Shown here piece after piece: positions 6,859 to 12,734 of a stretch of 12,983 bases of DNA. The notes under the pieces are model-generated. The model saw nothing but the letters and a program-made list of their open reading frames with translations. It ran no database searches and was not told the DNA's origin. Within the stretch, counting starts at the first letter, position 1. Every line of letters starts with the position of its first letter. Position numbers and translations under genes: made by a program. The DNA is from CAUZIZ01 sp963579905 (GTDB taxonomy: Bacteria; Acidobacteriota; UBA6911; RPQK01; JAJDTT01): assembly GCA_963579905.1 (NCBI GenBank), contig CAUZIZ010000153.1:1-12983 (forward strand), in the 5' to 3' direction.

Positions 6859-7432
6859 AGCCCCCCCGTAGCTTGGCGGTGGCCGTGTAGGAACCGCTTG
6901 CCAGGTACTCTAGCTGGGCTTCGCCTGCAACTCGTCCTTCCAGTGGTAGGGAAAGACCTGCCATGGGAAGAGATCGCTCCACCGGAACCCTATCCAAAAG
7001 CCCCCGAGCCTGGAGACCCTCCAGACCTTCCCCACCAATAGGAAATGCCAATGAAAAGCCAAGGTGATACGAAGAATCACGAAACTCCGCTTCTTCGAGC
7101 CGGATCAGATCGTGACCTATGCCTACCTTCCCAGAGAATGCTCCAAGTCGATGTCCCCGAAAGTCGACTTGCTCCATCTCAGCTTGGCCCTTGATCAAAA
7201 AATCGTAGCCGGATCCGCTGAGACTTCCTTTGAAAATCGACTGCCCGCGCAGCGCGAAGGGATAGGTCTCCACAATCTCCTTAGGCAGCAAGCCGTTGGC
7301 CTGGTCCAGACCCTGGAGTTCATGACCCTCACTCGATACCAGGTCCAGAGCCAGGTCATAGGTTTCGCCAAGGCGGATCTGCCCGCTAAATTTCAGGTTC
7401 GACTGATCTGTTCTAAGAATCCCCTCGACCAA
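6746..7432 (-). CDS. TamB-like fragment 3
   Basis: This continues the tamB-like protein: ILRTDQSNLKFSGQIRLGETY at the front is the familiar TamB pattern of a residue-by-residue beta-groove with SNLxFSG. The frame is already open from 7471, just after the TAG at 7472-7474; the start at 7432 is only formal. Real family sequence runs to about SGSYTATAKLRG. There the G7 run (6861-6867) shifts the frame, and the tail that follows (rich in Cys, Trp, Gly and Arg, to 6746) is a shadow of fragment 4. Taking out one G joins it smoothly to VEAYGELVDGYSGELEF in the next frame. Confidence 0.7.
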   Translation of the reverse strand: MVEGILRTDQSNLKFSGQIRLGETYDLALDLVSSEGHELQGLDQANGLLPKEIVETYPFALRGQSIFKGSLSGSGYDFLIKGQAEMEQVDFRGHRLGAFSGKVGIGHDLIRLEEAEFRDSSYHLGFSLAFPIGGEGLEGLQARGLLDRVPVERSLPMAGLSLPLEGRVAGEAQLEYLASGSYTATAKLRGGCGGLWRVGGWLQRRAGIRGWETQGRRSECIGFRRTDF

Positions 7433-7471
7433 CTGAATGACTTGCTTCTCGCCGGCGAGATCGCAACGACC

Positions 7472-7942
7472 CTAGAACGGAAGCTCCCCGGTCTGATCTC
7501 GAGCCTCCTCCACTGCGGCCTGGAAGCTGCCCCGGCAGGTCACATGTCCTCTTCCCTCCAACTCCTGCCAGTTGACTCCTGGCCAGGTCAGTTGGCTGCG
7601 AACATCCGCCAGACCTCCTACCTGGACAGACTCCAATCCGAGGATCGACAGGAAAGGCCGTATTCCTATCGCGGTTCCAGCCAAGGCGAGCTGGGAACGC
7701 CGGATTTCCTCCCAGTTCAGCATTCCCTTGGCCTCTATGAGTCCGCCAAGGAAACCGACCCTGAGCTTCTGTAGAGACATGCCGTCACGGGCCAGGGTGA
7801 TCTCGCCATGTAAGTCGTGAAAGGGGACTTCCTGAAATCGGGTTTTTGGGGAAAACAGCACGCCTCGGAGGACAAGATTTCCGGGTCTCCCTGTGAGATT
7901 CCCCGCAAAGTCGATTCGGCCCTGCTCAAAATAGGGCGACAA
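7472..7942 (-). CDS. TamB-like fragment 2
   Basis: This is periplasmic AsmA/TamB-like repeat sequence of 156 residues from a TTG at 7942. The same frame is open back to the TAG at 8009-8011, so the natural extent of this piece is 7472-8008. Alternating hydrophobic strands such as RIDFAGNLTGRPGNLVLRGV and GGLIEAKGMLNWEEI are typical of the long beta-groove. It ends at TAG 7472-7474 after GELPF, and the frame again continues without a shift as GRCDLAGEKQVIQLVEG. PFSGR or PFQGR would be ordinary TamB sequence, so a single base change (TCG or CAG to TAG) is the simplest account. No separate function is expected. Confidence 0.7.
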   Translation of the reverse strand: MSPYFEQGRIDFAGNLTGRPGNLVLRGVLFSPKTRFQEVPFHDLHGEITLARDGMSLQKLRVGFLGGLIEAKGMLNWEEIRRSQLALAGTAIGIRPFLSILGLESVQVGGLADVRSQLTWPGVNWQELEGRGHVTCRGSFQAAVEEARDQTGELPF

Positions 7943-8008
7943 GTCCGGCTTCCTGAGCTGAGGGCGCTCGAGGCTGGCATCGACGTCGAATTGAGCATTC
8001 AGTGCAGT

Positions 8009-8767
8009 CTAGCCTTCCAATCTGCCTGCGATCCTCGCAGACAACTCGGGCGCGCTCAGCTCGAAGTCAGAGATCTGCAGCGTCTGTTCCATGATTCTGA
8101 AATCAGACGACACCGCGACCTGGGAGAAGATGAATCCACCCACGGCAAGCTCAAGGCTCTCCAAGGCGAAGTGCCCGGTTGTTTCCCCGTTTGGCGAAAA
8201 GTGGGCGTTGGCACTTAGGCTTCCCTCGGCTGAGTCCAACCGGAAAGGCCGGTTTTGATAGACCAGAATCCCGTCTTTGATTGACAACTCCTCGACTTCA
8301 ACGCGAACCAGGAAGGGCTGCCCCGAAACCGGCTTGAGAGGGTTGGAGACAAGCATGTTGGAGAGGTTGAGTCGACCGTTTCGATCCTGCACAACCCGTA
8401 GACGGGGCAATTCTAAGGAAATTCGATCGACCAACAGGGTCGGGGAAAAGTAGCGGCCAATCGAAAAACCTAGACGAACGAGATCAACTTCAATAGCCGG
8501 TTCCGATCCGGGATCCTGCGAGCTCGATACCCGCAGGCCCTCCAGCTCCAGAATCCCCTCCCAGAGCTTCAAGCGAAAGGCCTCCAGGTCGACATGAACG
8601 AGGAAACGCCCCTCTAGTGCGGCAATTACCTCATCTCTAGCCCATTCGTCGAGGAAGCCGCTGTTGAGAAAGACGATGAGAAGAAGGCCCAGGATCAGAG
8701 AAGAGAGGAGCAGAACCGCTGTCGCGATCTTGAGAAGCCGTCGCATCGATTTCTTAGATGGCTGCAA
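8009..8767 (-). CDS. TamB-like fragment 1: inner-membrane anchor and N-terminus
   Basis: This 252-residue piece is the N-terminus of the tamB-like protein. A basic front (KKSMRRLLK) leads into one strong membrane segment at about residues 12-34 (ATAVLLLSSLILGLLLIVFL). The periplasmic AsmA-like region follows, with its usual HVDLEAFRLKLWEGILELEGLRV style of repeats. The longest frame starts at TTG 8767, but ATG at 8746 (residue 8, MRRLLKIAT) is the more natural start for the family; neither has a strong ribosome site. It ends at TAG 8009-8011 after AGRLEG. The same frame then continues with TALNAQFDVDASLERPQL into fragment 2, so this stop interrupts the gene rather than ending it. A compensating pair of indels around the TAG is an alternative reading. 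Confidence 0.8.
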   Translation of the reverse strand: MQPSKKSMRRLLKIATAVLLLSSLILGLLLIVFLNSGFLDEWARDEVIAALEGRFLVHVDLEAFRLKLWEGILELEGLRVSSSQDPGSEPAIEVDLVRLGFSIGRYFSPTLLVDRISLELPRLRVVQDRNGRLNLSNMLVSNPLKPVSGQPFLVRVEVEELSIKDGILVYQNRPFRLDSAEGSLSANAHFSPNGETTGHFALESLELAVGGFIFSQVAVSSDFRIMEQTLQISDFELSAPELSARIAGRLEG

Positions 8768-8823
8768 AGGGCGAATGTTAGCAGAAATCAGCCAAGACTC
8801 CCGAGTTAGTCTCGCCGTCCGGT

Positions 8824-8851
8824 TTCACACGACGTCGGGCCGGGTTAGAAT
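8824..8851 (+). promoter_or_regulatory. Sigma70-type promoter for the AIM24-family gene
   Basis: TTCACA (8824-8829, five of six bases of TTGACA) and TAGAAT (8846-8851, five of six of TATAAT) are separated by 16 bases. Transcription would start near 8858, giving a leader of about 115 bases before the ATG at 8972. That leader contains the tandem repeat at 8894-8924. No comparably good promoter was seen on the other strand for the divergent tamB-like gene. Confidence 0.55.
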
Positions 8852-8893
8852 ATGCTCACAGGACGTGCGCGTTGGGGTGTCAGCTGGAATCCA

Positions 8894-8924
8894 GACTGAT
8901 GTCCACCGCGGACTGATGCCCACC
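8894..8924. repeat. Near-perfect 14-bp tandem direct repeat in the AIM24 leader
   Basis: GACTGATGTCCACC (8894-8907) is repeated as GACTGATGCCCACC (8911-8924), 13 of 14 bases identical, on a 17-bp period. It lies downstream of the proposed transcription start, so it could be a binding site for a repressor or an RNA-binding protein, or simply a small duplication. Confidence 0.55.
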
Positions 8925-8971
8925 CGGCTTTGTCCATCATTTGAGGCTCGACAAGCGAAGGGAGCAAGGAA

Positions 8972-9505
8972 ATGACTGAGTGGTTTCTAAGTTATAGTGG
9001 CAATAAAAGTGGACCCTTTGATCTGAGCGAGGCGCAGCGACAGGTTCAGGAAAATCCCAACGGGCATGCCTGGCGAGAGGGCTTGTCGGACTGGCAGCTC
9101 ATCACCCAAGTACCCGAGTTGGGAGTCCCTGTGCCAACTCCAACGCCCCCCTCAGGTGGCGTTGGTGGAGCCGATGTGATCGATTACAAGATCGTGGGAC
9201 AGGAGATGCAGTTCGTTGAAATAGAGCTCGACCCTGGCGAGAGTGCCGTCGCCGAGGCTGGTGCCATGATGTACAAAGACGCAGTCGTTCAAATGGAGAC
9301 CGTCTTCGGTGATGCATCTGCGTCCAGCGGCGGAGGTTTTATGGACGAACTTGTGGGAGCCGGAAAGCGACTGCTCACCGGAGAGAGTCTCTTCATGACG
9401 GTTTTTCTCATGCGGGCTCTTCTGGTAAGGCTCACGTCGCCTTCGGCGCGCCTTATCCCGGAAATATTCTCCCAGTGTACCTTCCCGACGTGGGGGGCCG
9501 GCTGA
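8972..9505 (+). CDS. GYF_2-AIM24 protein, N-terminal part
   Basis: The ATG at 8972 has a good ribosome site, AAGGGAG at 8958-8964, seven bases upstream. Residues 3-50 form a GYF_2 domain: WFLSYSG, the GPF at 14-16, and the closing WREGLSDWQLITQVPEL (34-50) are the family marks. Residues 51-66 are a flexible linker (VPVPTPTPPSGG). From about residue 69 the AIM24 domain starts (VIDYKIVGQEMQFVEIELDPGE, then GAMMYKD). Family sequence stops at FMTVF (141-145); the last 33 codons are out of frame and meaningless. GYF-type domains bind proline-rich peptides in eukaryotes; in bacteria they are often attached to membrane or secreted proteins, so a scaffolding role is only a guess. Confidence 0.82.
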   Translation: MTEWFLSYSGNKSGPFDLSEAQRQVQENPNGHAWREGLSDWQLITQVPELGVPVPTPTPPSGGVGGADVIDYKIVGQEMQFVEIELDPGESAVAEAGAMMYKDAVVQMETVFGDASASSGGGFMDELVGAGKRLLTGESLFMTVFLMRALLVRLTSPSARLIPEIFSQCTFPTWGAG

Positions 9506-9966
9506 TCTGCCAGAAGGACAGTTTTCTCTGTGCCGCAAAAGGGGTCGCCATCGGGATCTACTTTCAGCGCAAGATTCTGACGGGGCTCTTCGGCGGCGAA
9601 GGCTTCATCATGCAGAAGCTCGAGGGGGACGGCCTCTGCTTCGTCCACGCCGGCGGGACCATCGTGGAGCGCATACTGTCGGCCGGAGAAACACTCCACG
9701 TCGCCACCGGCTGCGTGGTGGCCTTCCAAGACAGCGTGAACTTCGACATTCAGCAGGTCGGGGAAATCAAGTCAGCCCTTTTCGGGGGTGAGGGATTGTT
9801 CTACGCAGTTCTGCAGGGACCCGGAAAAGTCTGGATGCAATCCCTTCCCTTCTCCCGCCTGGCGGGCAGGATGCTGGCAGCGGCTCCACAGAAGGCCGGC
9901 GGCCGCGGCGAAGGCTCGGTCCTGGGAGGACTGGGTAATCTCATCGATGGCGATAACTCGTTCTAG
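9406..9966 (+). CDS. AIM24-family protein, C-terminal part
   Basis: This is the rest of the AIM24 domain, in the frame one base back, from TCT at 9406. It has AHVAFGAPYPGNILPV, then GRLICQKDSFLCAAKGVAIGI, the very typical GLFGGEGFIMQKLEGDG followed by FVHAGGTIVERIL, and LFGGEGLFYAVLQGPGKVW with LPFSRLAGRM near the end. These glycine-rich repeats define the family. It stops at TAG 9964-9966, a natural length for AIM24 proteins, which shows that TAG serves as a normal stop in this genome. The piece has no start of its own with a ribosome site; it is not an independent gene. Confidence 0.85.
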   Translation, partial: SHAGSSGKAHVAFGAPYPGNILPVYLPDVGGRLICQKDSFLCAAKGVAIGIYFQRKILTGLFGGEGFIMQKLEGDGLCFVHAGGTIVERILSAGETLHVATGCVVAFQDSVNFDIQQVGEIKSALFGGEGLFYAVLQGPGKVWMQSLPFSRLAGRMLAAAPQKAGGRGEGSVLGGLGNLIDGDNSF

Positions 9967-9975
9967 GAGCCTGCG

Positions 9976-10019
9976 CGGTAGAATTGATCTACTGAGAAAA
10001 CGGTAGAATCTGCTCATAT
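9976..10019. terminator. Possible terminator: alternative hairpins after the AIM24 gene
   Basis: CGGTAGA occurs at 9976-9982 and again at 10001-10007, and TCTACTG (9988-9994) lies between them. The middle segment can pair with either copy (seven pairs each, one of them G-T), giving two mutually exclusive hairpins. The second hairpin is followed after nine or so bases by TATTTTCC, a poor T-run. This is the right place for a terminator between convergent genes, but the stems are weak. Confidence 0.25.
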
Positions 10020-10028
10020 TTTCCAAAG

Positions 10029-10149
10029 TTTTCGACGAATAGAACAACTATGCGCCTCGAAATCGAGAAAATCTGGCCTCGATTCCCCCGCTTTCTCGCT
10101 ACGATCATTTCGACTGCGCAGACTCCTAGGTTGGGATACCCGTCGAAAA
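10029..10149. repeat. Nine-bp inverted repeat framing the convergent spacer
   Basis: TTTTCGACG (10029-10037) is matched exactly in reverse by CGTCGAAAA (10141-10149). Between them lies a second inverted repeat, AATCGAG (10061-10067) with CTCGATT (10078-10084). No gene is seen in this spacer between the AIM24 gene and the kinase gene, both of which end here. The repeats could form a bidirectional stop structure; the outer arms are 103 bases apart, so pairing is uncertain. Confidence 0.3.
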
Positions 10150-10161
10150 ATGCGCAACACA

Positions 10162-11160
10162 TCAAGTCACCAATAGGCGTAGAAGGGTACAGCCGCTTTC
10201 TGAGAATTGCTTCTGTAGCTTCGCAAGCTGTTCTTCAGTCCGGTAGATCCCTACGATTGATCCTCCCGATCCTGCGTATTTGGCACACACGCCCAGGGAG
10301 CGAGCGATCTGGACCATTTCTACCCCTCGGGGGTCCAGAAGCGATAGCTGCTGCCGGATATCGAAGTTCTGGTCGAAGAGCTCAGCCAGCTTCCGGTGGT
10401 CCGCCTCCAGCAAGGCCTGTCTTCCTTGCTCAGCCAGACCCGCGAAGGACTTCATTGCCGCGTGAACCGCGGGGTCGCCCCGTTCCCACCTCCCGCGTAG
10501 ACCGCTGTGGTAGAGCTCGGAGACTTGGCTCAGGTCGTTCCGATAGGCCAGATAGAGAGGAGGCAACATCTCAGCATCCAGAACCTCGTAAATCCCGTGT
10601 CCGTGCCGGTCCATGAAGTCGCGATCGAAGTCCATATAAACCAGACCCTCGTACACCTGGCAAACTCGATCCTGAAGGCCGGCATCGATCCCCAACTCCT
10701 GGGTTTCCGTCTGTAGAATCAAGTTGGCTTGGGTCTCCCGGGAAATGGACACCGAGTAGAACTCCGACAGGGCCCGCACCACCGCGGTAATGATGGCACT
10801 CGACCCCGCCAGACCGACCTGTCTTGGAATATTGGTTTCATAGCGCAGCGAAAAATTCTCTCCCGTCAGGGGGGTGTCGCTCTCGCAGCAATAGTCTGCA
10901 AAAACCTTGATGGTCGCTTTCACCAACCGAAAACCGCCGTAAAGCCCGTTCAACCGGACGTCCTCCGCCAGGTCTTCGATTCGATCGAACTGGCAGCGAT
11001 CCTGGCGGCTGAGGATGATCTCCAACTCGGGCCATTCGTAGAGCACCACTCGAGCCGCAAAGTTCTTCACCGTTGCGGAGAGAGTCTTTCCGAAGAACCC
11101 ATCTGAGGGGTTCCCCAAGAGTCCGGCTCTGGCGTAGGCGGTTGTCTTAACGATCCTCAC
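10162..11160 (-). CDS. GHMP kinase, plant-type glucuronokinase
   Basis: This is predicted to phosphorylate D-glucuronate at C1 with ATP, giving glucuronate-1-phosphate in the cytosol. At 332 residues it is a complete GHMP-family kinase. Motif 1 is GLLGNPSDGFFGKT (13-26). The phosphate-binding motif is IPRQVGLAGSSAIITA (111-126), and the C-terminal motif is KYAGSGGSIVG (294-304). ELGIDAGLQDR (155-165), QVYEGLVYMDF (168-178) and GHGIYEVLD (187-195) match, as I remember them, nearly block for block with Arabidopsis glucuronokinase, which separates it from galactokinase or heptose kinases. The GTG start at 11160 lies 14 bases inside the end of the galU gene, so the two are cotranscribed and coupled. 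The partner gene supplies the next step, nucleotide transfer to UDP-glucuronate. The family call is strong; the exact sugar is inferred. Confidence 0.85.
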   Translation of the reverse strand: MRIVKTTAYARAGLLGNPSDGFFGKTLSATVKNFAARVVLYEWPELEIILSRQDRCQFDRIEDLAEDVRLNGLYGGFRLVKATIKVFADYCCESDTPLTGENFSLRYETNIPRQVGLAGSSAIITAVVRALSEFYSVSISRETQANLILQTETQELGIDAGLQDRVCQVYEGLVYMDFDRDFMDRHGHGIYEVLDAEMLPPLYLAYRNDLSQVSELYHSGLRGRWERGDPAVHAAMKSFAGLAEQGRQALLEADHRKLAELFDQNFDIRQQLSLLDPRGVEMVQIARSLGVCAKYAGSGGSIVGIYRTEEQLAKLQKQFSESGCTLLRLLVT

Positions 11161-12076
11161 TTAGTCGCTCAACCAATCTCTGTCTGAGGTCTGGGCCCAA
11201 CTCTTTGTCGGCCAGGGCGAAGTCGAAGAAGGCCTCGAAGTAGCTCTGGAAATTCCCAATGTCATACCGCTTTTCCTTCTCCGACAGGCGCACGCCAACC
11301 ACTGATTCCCCAAGTTCCAAAAGCCGCTGGATCGCATGTGTAAGCTGAACTTCTCCCCCACTGTCGGGCGAGGTCTCTGCAAGTGCGTCGTATATTGAAG
11401 GTGACAAGACGTATCGGCCCGCGATTGCTAAATTGCTGGGAGCGTCTTCCGGCGATGGCTTTTCGATCAAGGCTCGAATCGGAAAAACCCTTCCCTCACC
11501 ACCCGGATGAACAATTCCATACCGCGACACTCGGTCAAGGGGAACCTCCTCGACCGCAATTACGGTTGAACCCGGGTTCTCTTGATAGACGGCTAGCATC
11601 TGGCTGACAACTCGAGACGGCTGCTCCAGCCCCATGATGCTATCGCCTAGAGCCACCACGAATGGATGGTCTGCGGTGAAGTAGTGAGCACACCCAATCG
11701 CATCCCCAAGTCCACGTTGTCGTCGCTGTCGGGTGAAGAAAAAACGAACTCCCATGCGTTCGAAGGCGAGTTCGGCCAGAAGCTCCTCCTTGCCACCCTC
11801 CCGGAGACTCCGGATAAGCTCATGGTCAAAATCGAAGTGGTTCTCAATGGAGGTCTTGCTCTTGCCGGTTATAAAGAGAATCTGTTCGATACCGTTGGCT
11901 TCGAGCTCCTCGGTCACATACTGAACCACCGGTTTCTTGGCTACCGGAAGCATCTCTTTCGGCTGAGACTTGGTGGCTGGAAGCAATCGAGTACCCAAGC
12001 CAGCCACTGGGACGACGGCGATCTTCACCTCTGCTTCTGGACGGATATCGTTGCGTTTAGTTTTGTCTGATCCCAA
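11147..12076 (-). CDS. galU: UTP-sugar-1-phosphate uridylyltransferase (GalU-type)
   Basis: The enzyme joins UTP and a sugar-1-phosphate (classically glucose-1-phosphate) to make the UDP-sugar and pyrophosphate. The 309-residue protein has the nucleotide-binding signature AGLGTRLLPATKSQPKEML (25-43). It also has RGLGDAIGCAHYF, ALGDSIMG at the metal-binding position, and IEKP followed by AIAGRYVL. GGEVQLTHAI carries His where GalU proteins usually have Asp, and RYDIGN closes the domain. The TTG at 12076 has a ribosome site GGAGGG (12091-12086) nine bases upstream, which favours it over GTG at 12028, where homologous sequence begins. It leads a two-gene unit with the glucuronokinase-like gene. 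Its substrate may therefore be glucuronate-1-phosphate as well as, or instead of, glucose-1-phosphate; that is inference. Confidence 0.92.
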   Translation of the reverse strand: MGSDKTKRNDIRPEAEVKIAVVPVAGLGTRLLPATKSQPKEMLPVAKKPVVQYVTEELEANGIEQILFITGKSKTSIENHFDFDHELIRSLREGGKEELLAELAFERMGVRFFFTRQRRQRGLGDAIGCAHYFTADHPFVVALGDSIMGLEQPSRVVSQMLAVYQENPGSTVIAVEEVPLDRVSRYGIVHPGGEGRVFPIRALIEKPSPEDAPSNLAIAGRYVLSPSIYDALAETSPDSGGEVQLTHAIQRLLELGESVVGVRLSEKEKRYDIGNFQSYFEAFFDFALADKELGPDLRQRLVERLSEDR

Positions 12077-12085
12077 AGCGTTGGT

Positions 12086-12139
12086 CCCTCCAACTGTGAT
12101 TCACCCCCTAGTATAGCCCCAGTTGAAGTCGTCTCACTA
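12086..12139 (-). promoter_or_regulatory. Promoter and ribosome site of the galU-glucuronokinase unit
   Basis: Reading the minus strand, TATACT (12115-12110) is a good -10 hexamer. TAGTGA (12139-12134) lies 18 bases upstream as a poor -35. Transcription would start near 12103, leaving a short leader with the ribosome site GGAGGG at 12091-12086. The -10 element and ribosome site are convincing; the -35 is not. Confidence 0.45.
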
Positions 12140-12734
12140 TAGACCGGTAGGCGAAGGGCTGTAGCCATCCCCCGCGCAAGCCCAAACCAACTTGCCAGGA
12201 ACCTAAATCGCCTACTGCTTGATCCCGGAACTGAGAACGAAAGACAGACTGTGACCGGCTCACAGGGAGCGGCTGGGTTGCAGTGCTAGACTGAGCTCCG
12301 TTTTTGAACGGTTTTGCCAGGACCAGATCCTGCAGCAGAGGACGGAAGCAAGCCCGGGAACTGCAGCTGAAAGCCTTCGGCCAGCGGTGCAACGGGACGG
12401 AACGGCGTTTCCCTTCGTGACAGCCTCACCAAGGAAAATCTTCCTCTGATGAAGAACTGATTCTGGAGGAGCGTTGGTTGAATCCGAGTTTTCGGGTCAT
12501 TCCATTTCGCCGTTGGCAGGTGCCGACAGCCCCCTTCAGAGCCATCCCAATCCCCGTCGAGGGACGACAGCGGGCGATTCCGGGCCGGGACCTGATTCCC
12601 CGGTTCTGCTGTGAAACCGCTTCTGAGGAGACCTCCCCACAGAAGGGTTCGGATGCTGGCTGCCCTTGCCAATTAGGGGAACACGAATCTGGGCTATAGC
12701 CTGCCGCGGGATGCGGCGATAAGGGAGAAACAGA
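12140..12734. other. Long spacer without a convincing gene
   Basis: About 600 bases separate the galU promoter from the gene at the right edge. Open frames on both strands, including one of 128 codons on the minus strand at 12286-12672, have no family resemblance, no ribosome site and odd composition, so I do not call them. Visible structures are the palindrome at 12250-12266, a small hairpin CAGGA/TCCTG at 12318-12332, and GCCGC/GCGGC at 12703-12717 just before the ribosome site of the next gene. The stretch may hold a small RNA or a decayed gene; nothing shows which. Confidence 0.45.
12250..12266. promoter_or_regulatory. TGTGA/TCACA palindrome, CRP-like half-sites
   Basis: CTGTGA (12250-12255) and TCACAG (12261-12266) form a perfect six-base inverted repeat around CCGGC. 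The half-sites are those of CRP/FNR-family regulators, but the centre is five bases instead of the usual six. It lies about 135 bases upstream of the galU -10 element, and about 470 bases before the right-edge gene. It could equally be an RNA hairpin. Confidence 0.3.

Larger units (their letters stand above)
4811..8767 (-). pseudogene. tamB-like gene, broken by two TAG codons and two frameshifts
   Basis: When joined, the five reading frames here give one TamB/AsmA-like protein of about 1,310-1,318 residues, the normal size. The lesions are: TAG at 8009-8011, in frame; TAG at 7472-7474, in frame, where TCG or CAG would restore PF(S/Q)GRCDLAG; one extra G in a G7 run (C7 at 6861-6867 on the plus strand), where six Gs give KLRGAVEAYGELV; and one missing base near 6346-6352, where GGG for GG gives GHDPGQFEGLVSGK. 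TamB spans the periplasm from an inner-membrane anchor and works with an Omp85 protein in outer-membrane assembly or lipid transport; here the partner gene overlaps it directly. The protein reads well between all lesions, so decay, if real, is recent. Confidence 0.75.
8972..9966 (+). pseudogene. GYF_2-AIM24 fusion gene with a one-base frameshift
   Basis: Restoring a single T in the T5 run at 9402-9406 joins two frames into one protein of 331 residues. It consists of an N-terminal GYF_2 domain, a Pro/Gly/Thr linker and a full AIM24 (TIGR00266-type) domain. The restored junction MTVFSHAGSSGKAHVAF matches the family pattern, and everything on both sides is well conserved. The loss is therefore either a homopolymer read error or a very recent mutation. 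AIM24 proteins are beta-helical/tryptophan-RNA-binding-like folds found widely in bacteria and in mitochondria; their bacterial role is poorly known. Confidence 0.75.

Noticed and set aside
4811..9966. Reassignment of TAG to a sense codon, suggested by two in-frame TAGs in the tamB-like gene
   Set aside because: The AIM24 gene ends naturally at TAG (9964-9966), and frameshifts also occur in the same genes, which recoding would not explain.
11666..12070. 134-codon plus-strand frame opposite galU
   Set aside because: It lies wholly antisense to the conserved nucleotidyltransferase domain and has no features of its own.
12286..12672. 128-codon minus-strand frame in the right spacer
   Set aside because: No start signal, no family resemblance and low-quality composition; a chance open frame in GC-rich DNA.
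12666..12700. Promoter TTGCCA / TATAGC ahead of the right-edge gene
   Set aside because: The spacer is 23 bases, too long for a standard sigma70 promoter.
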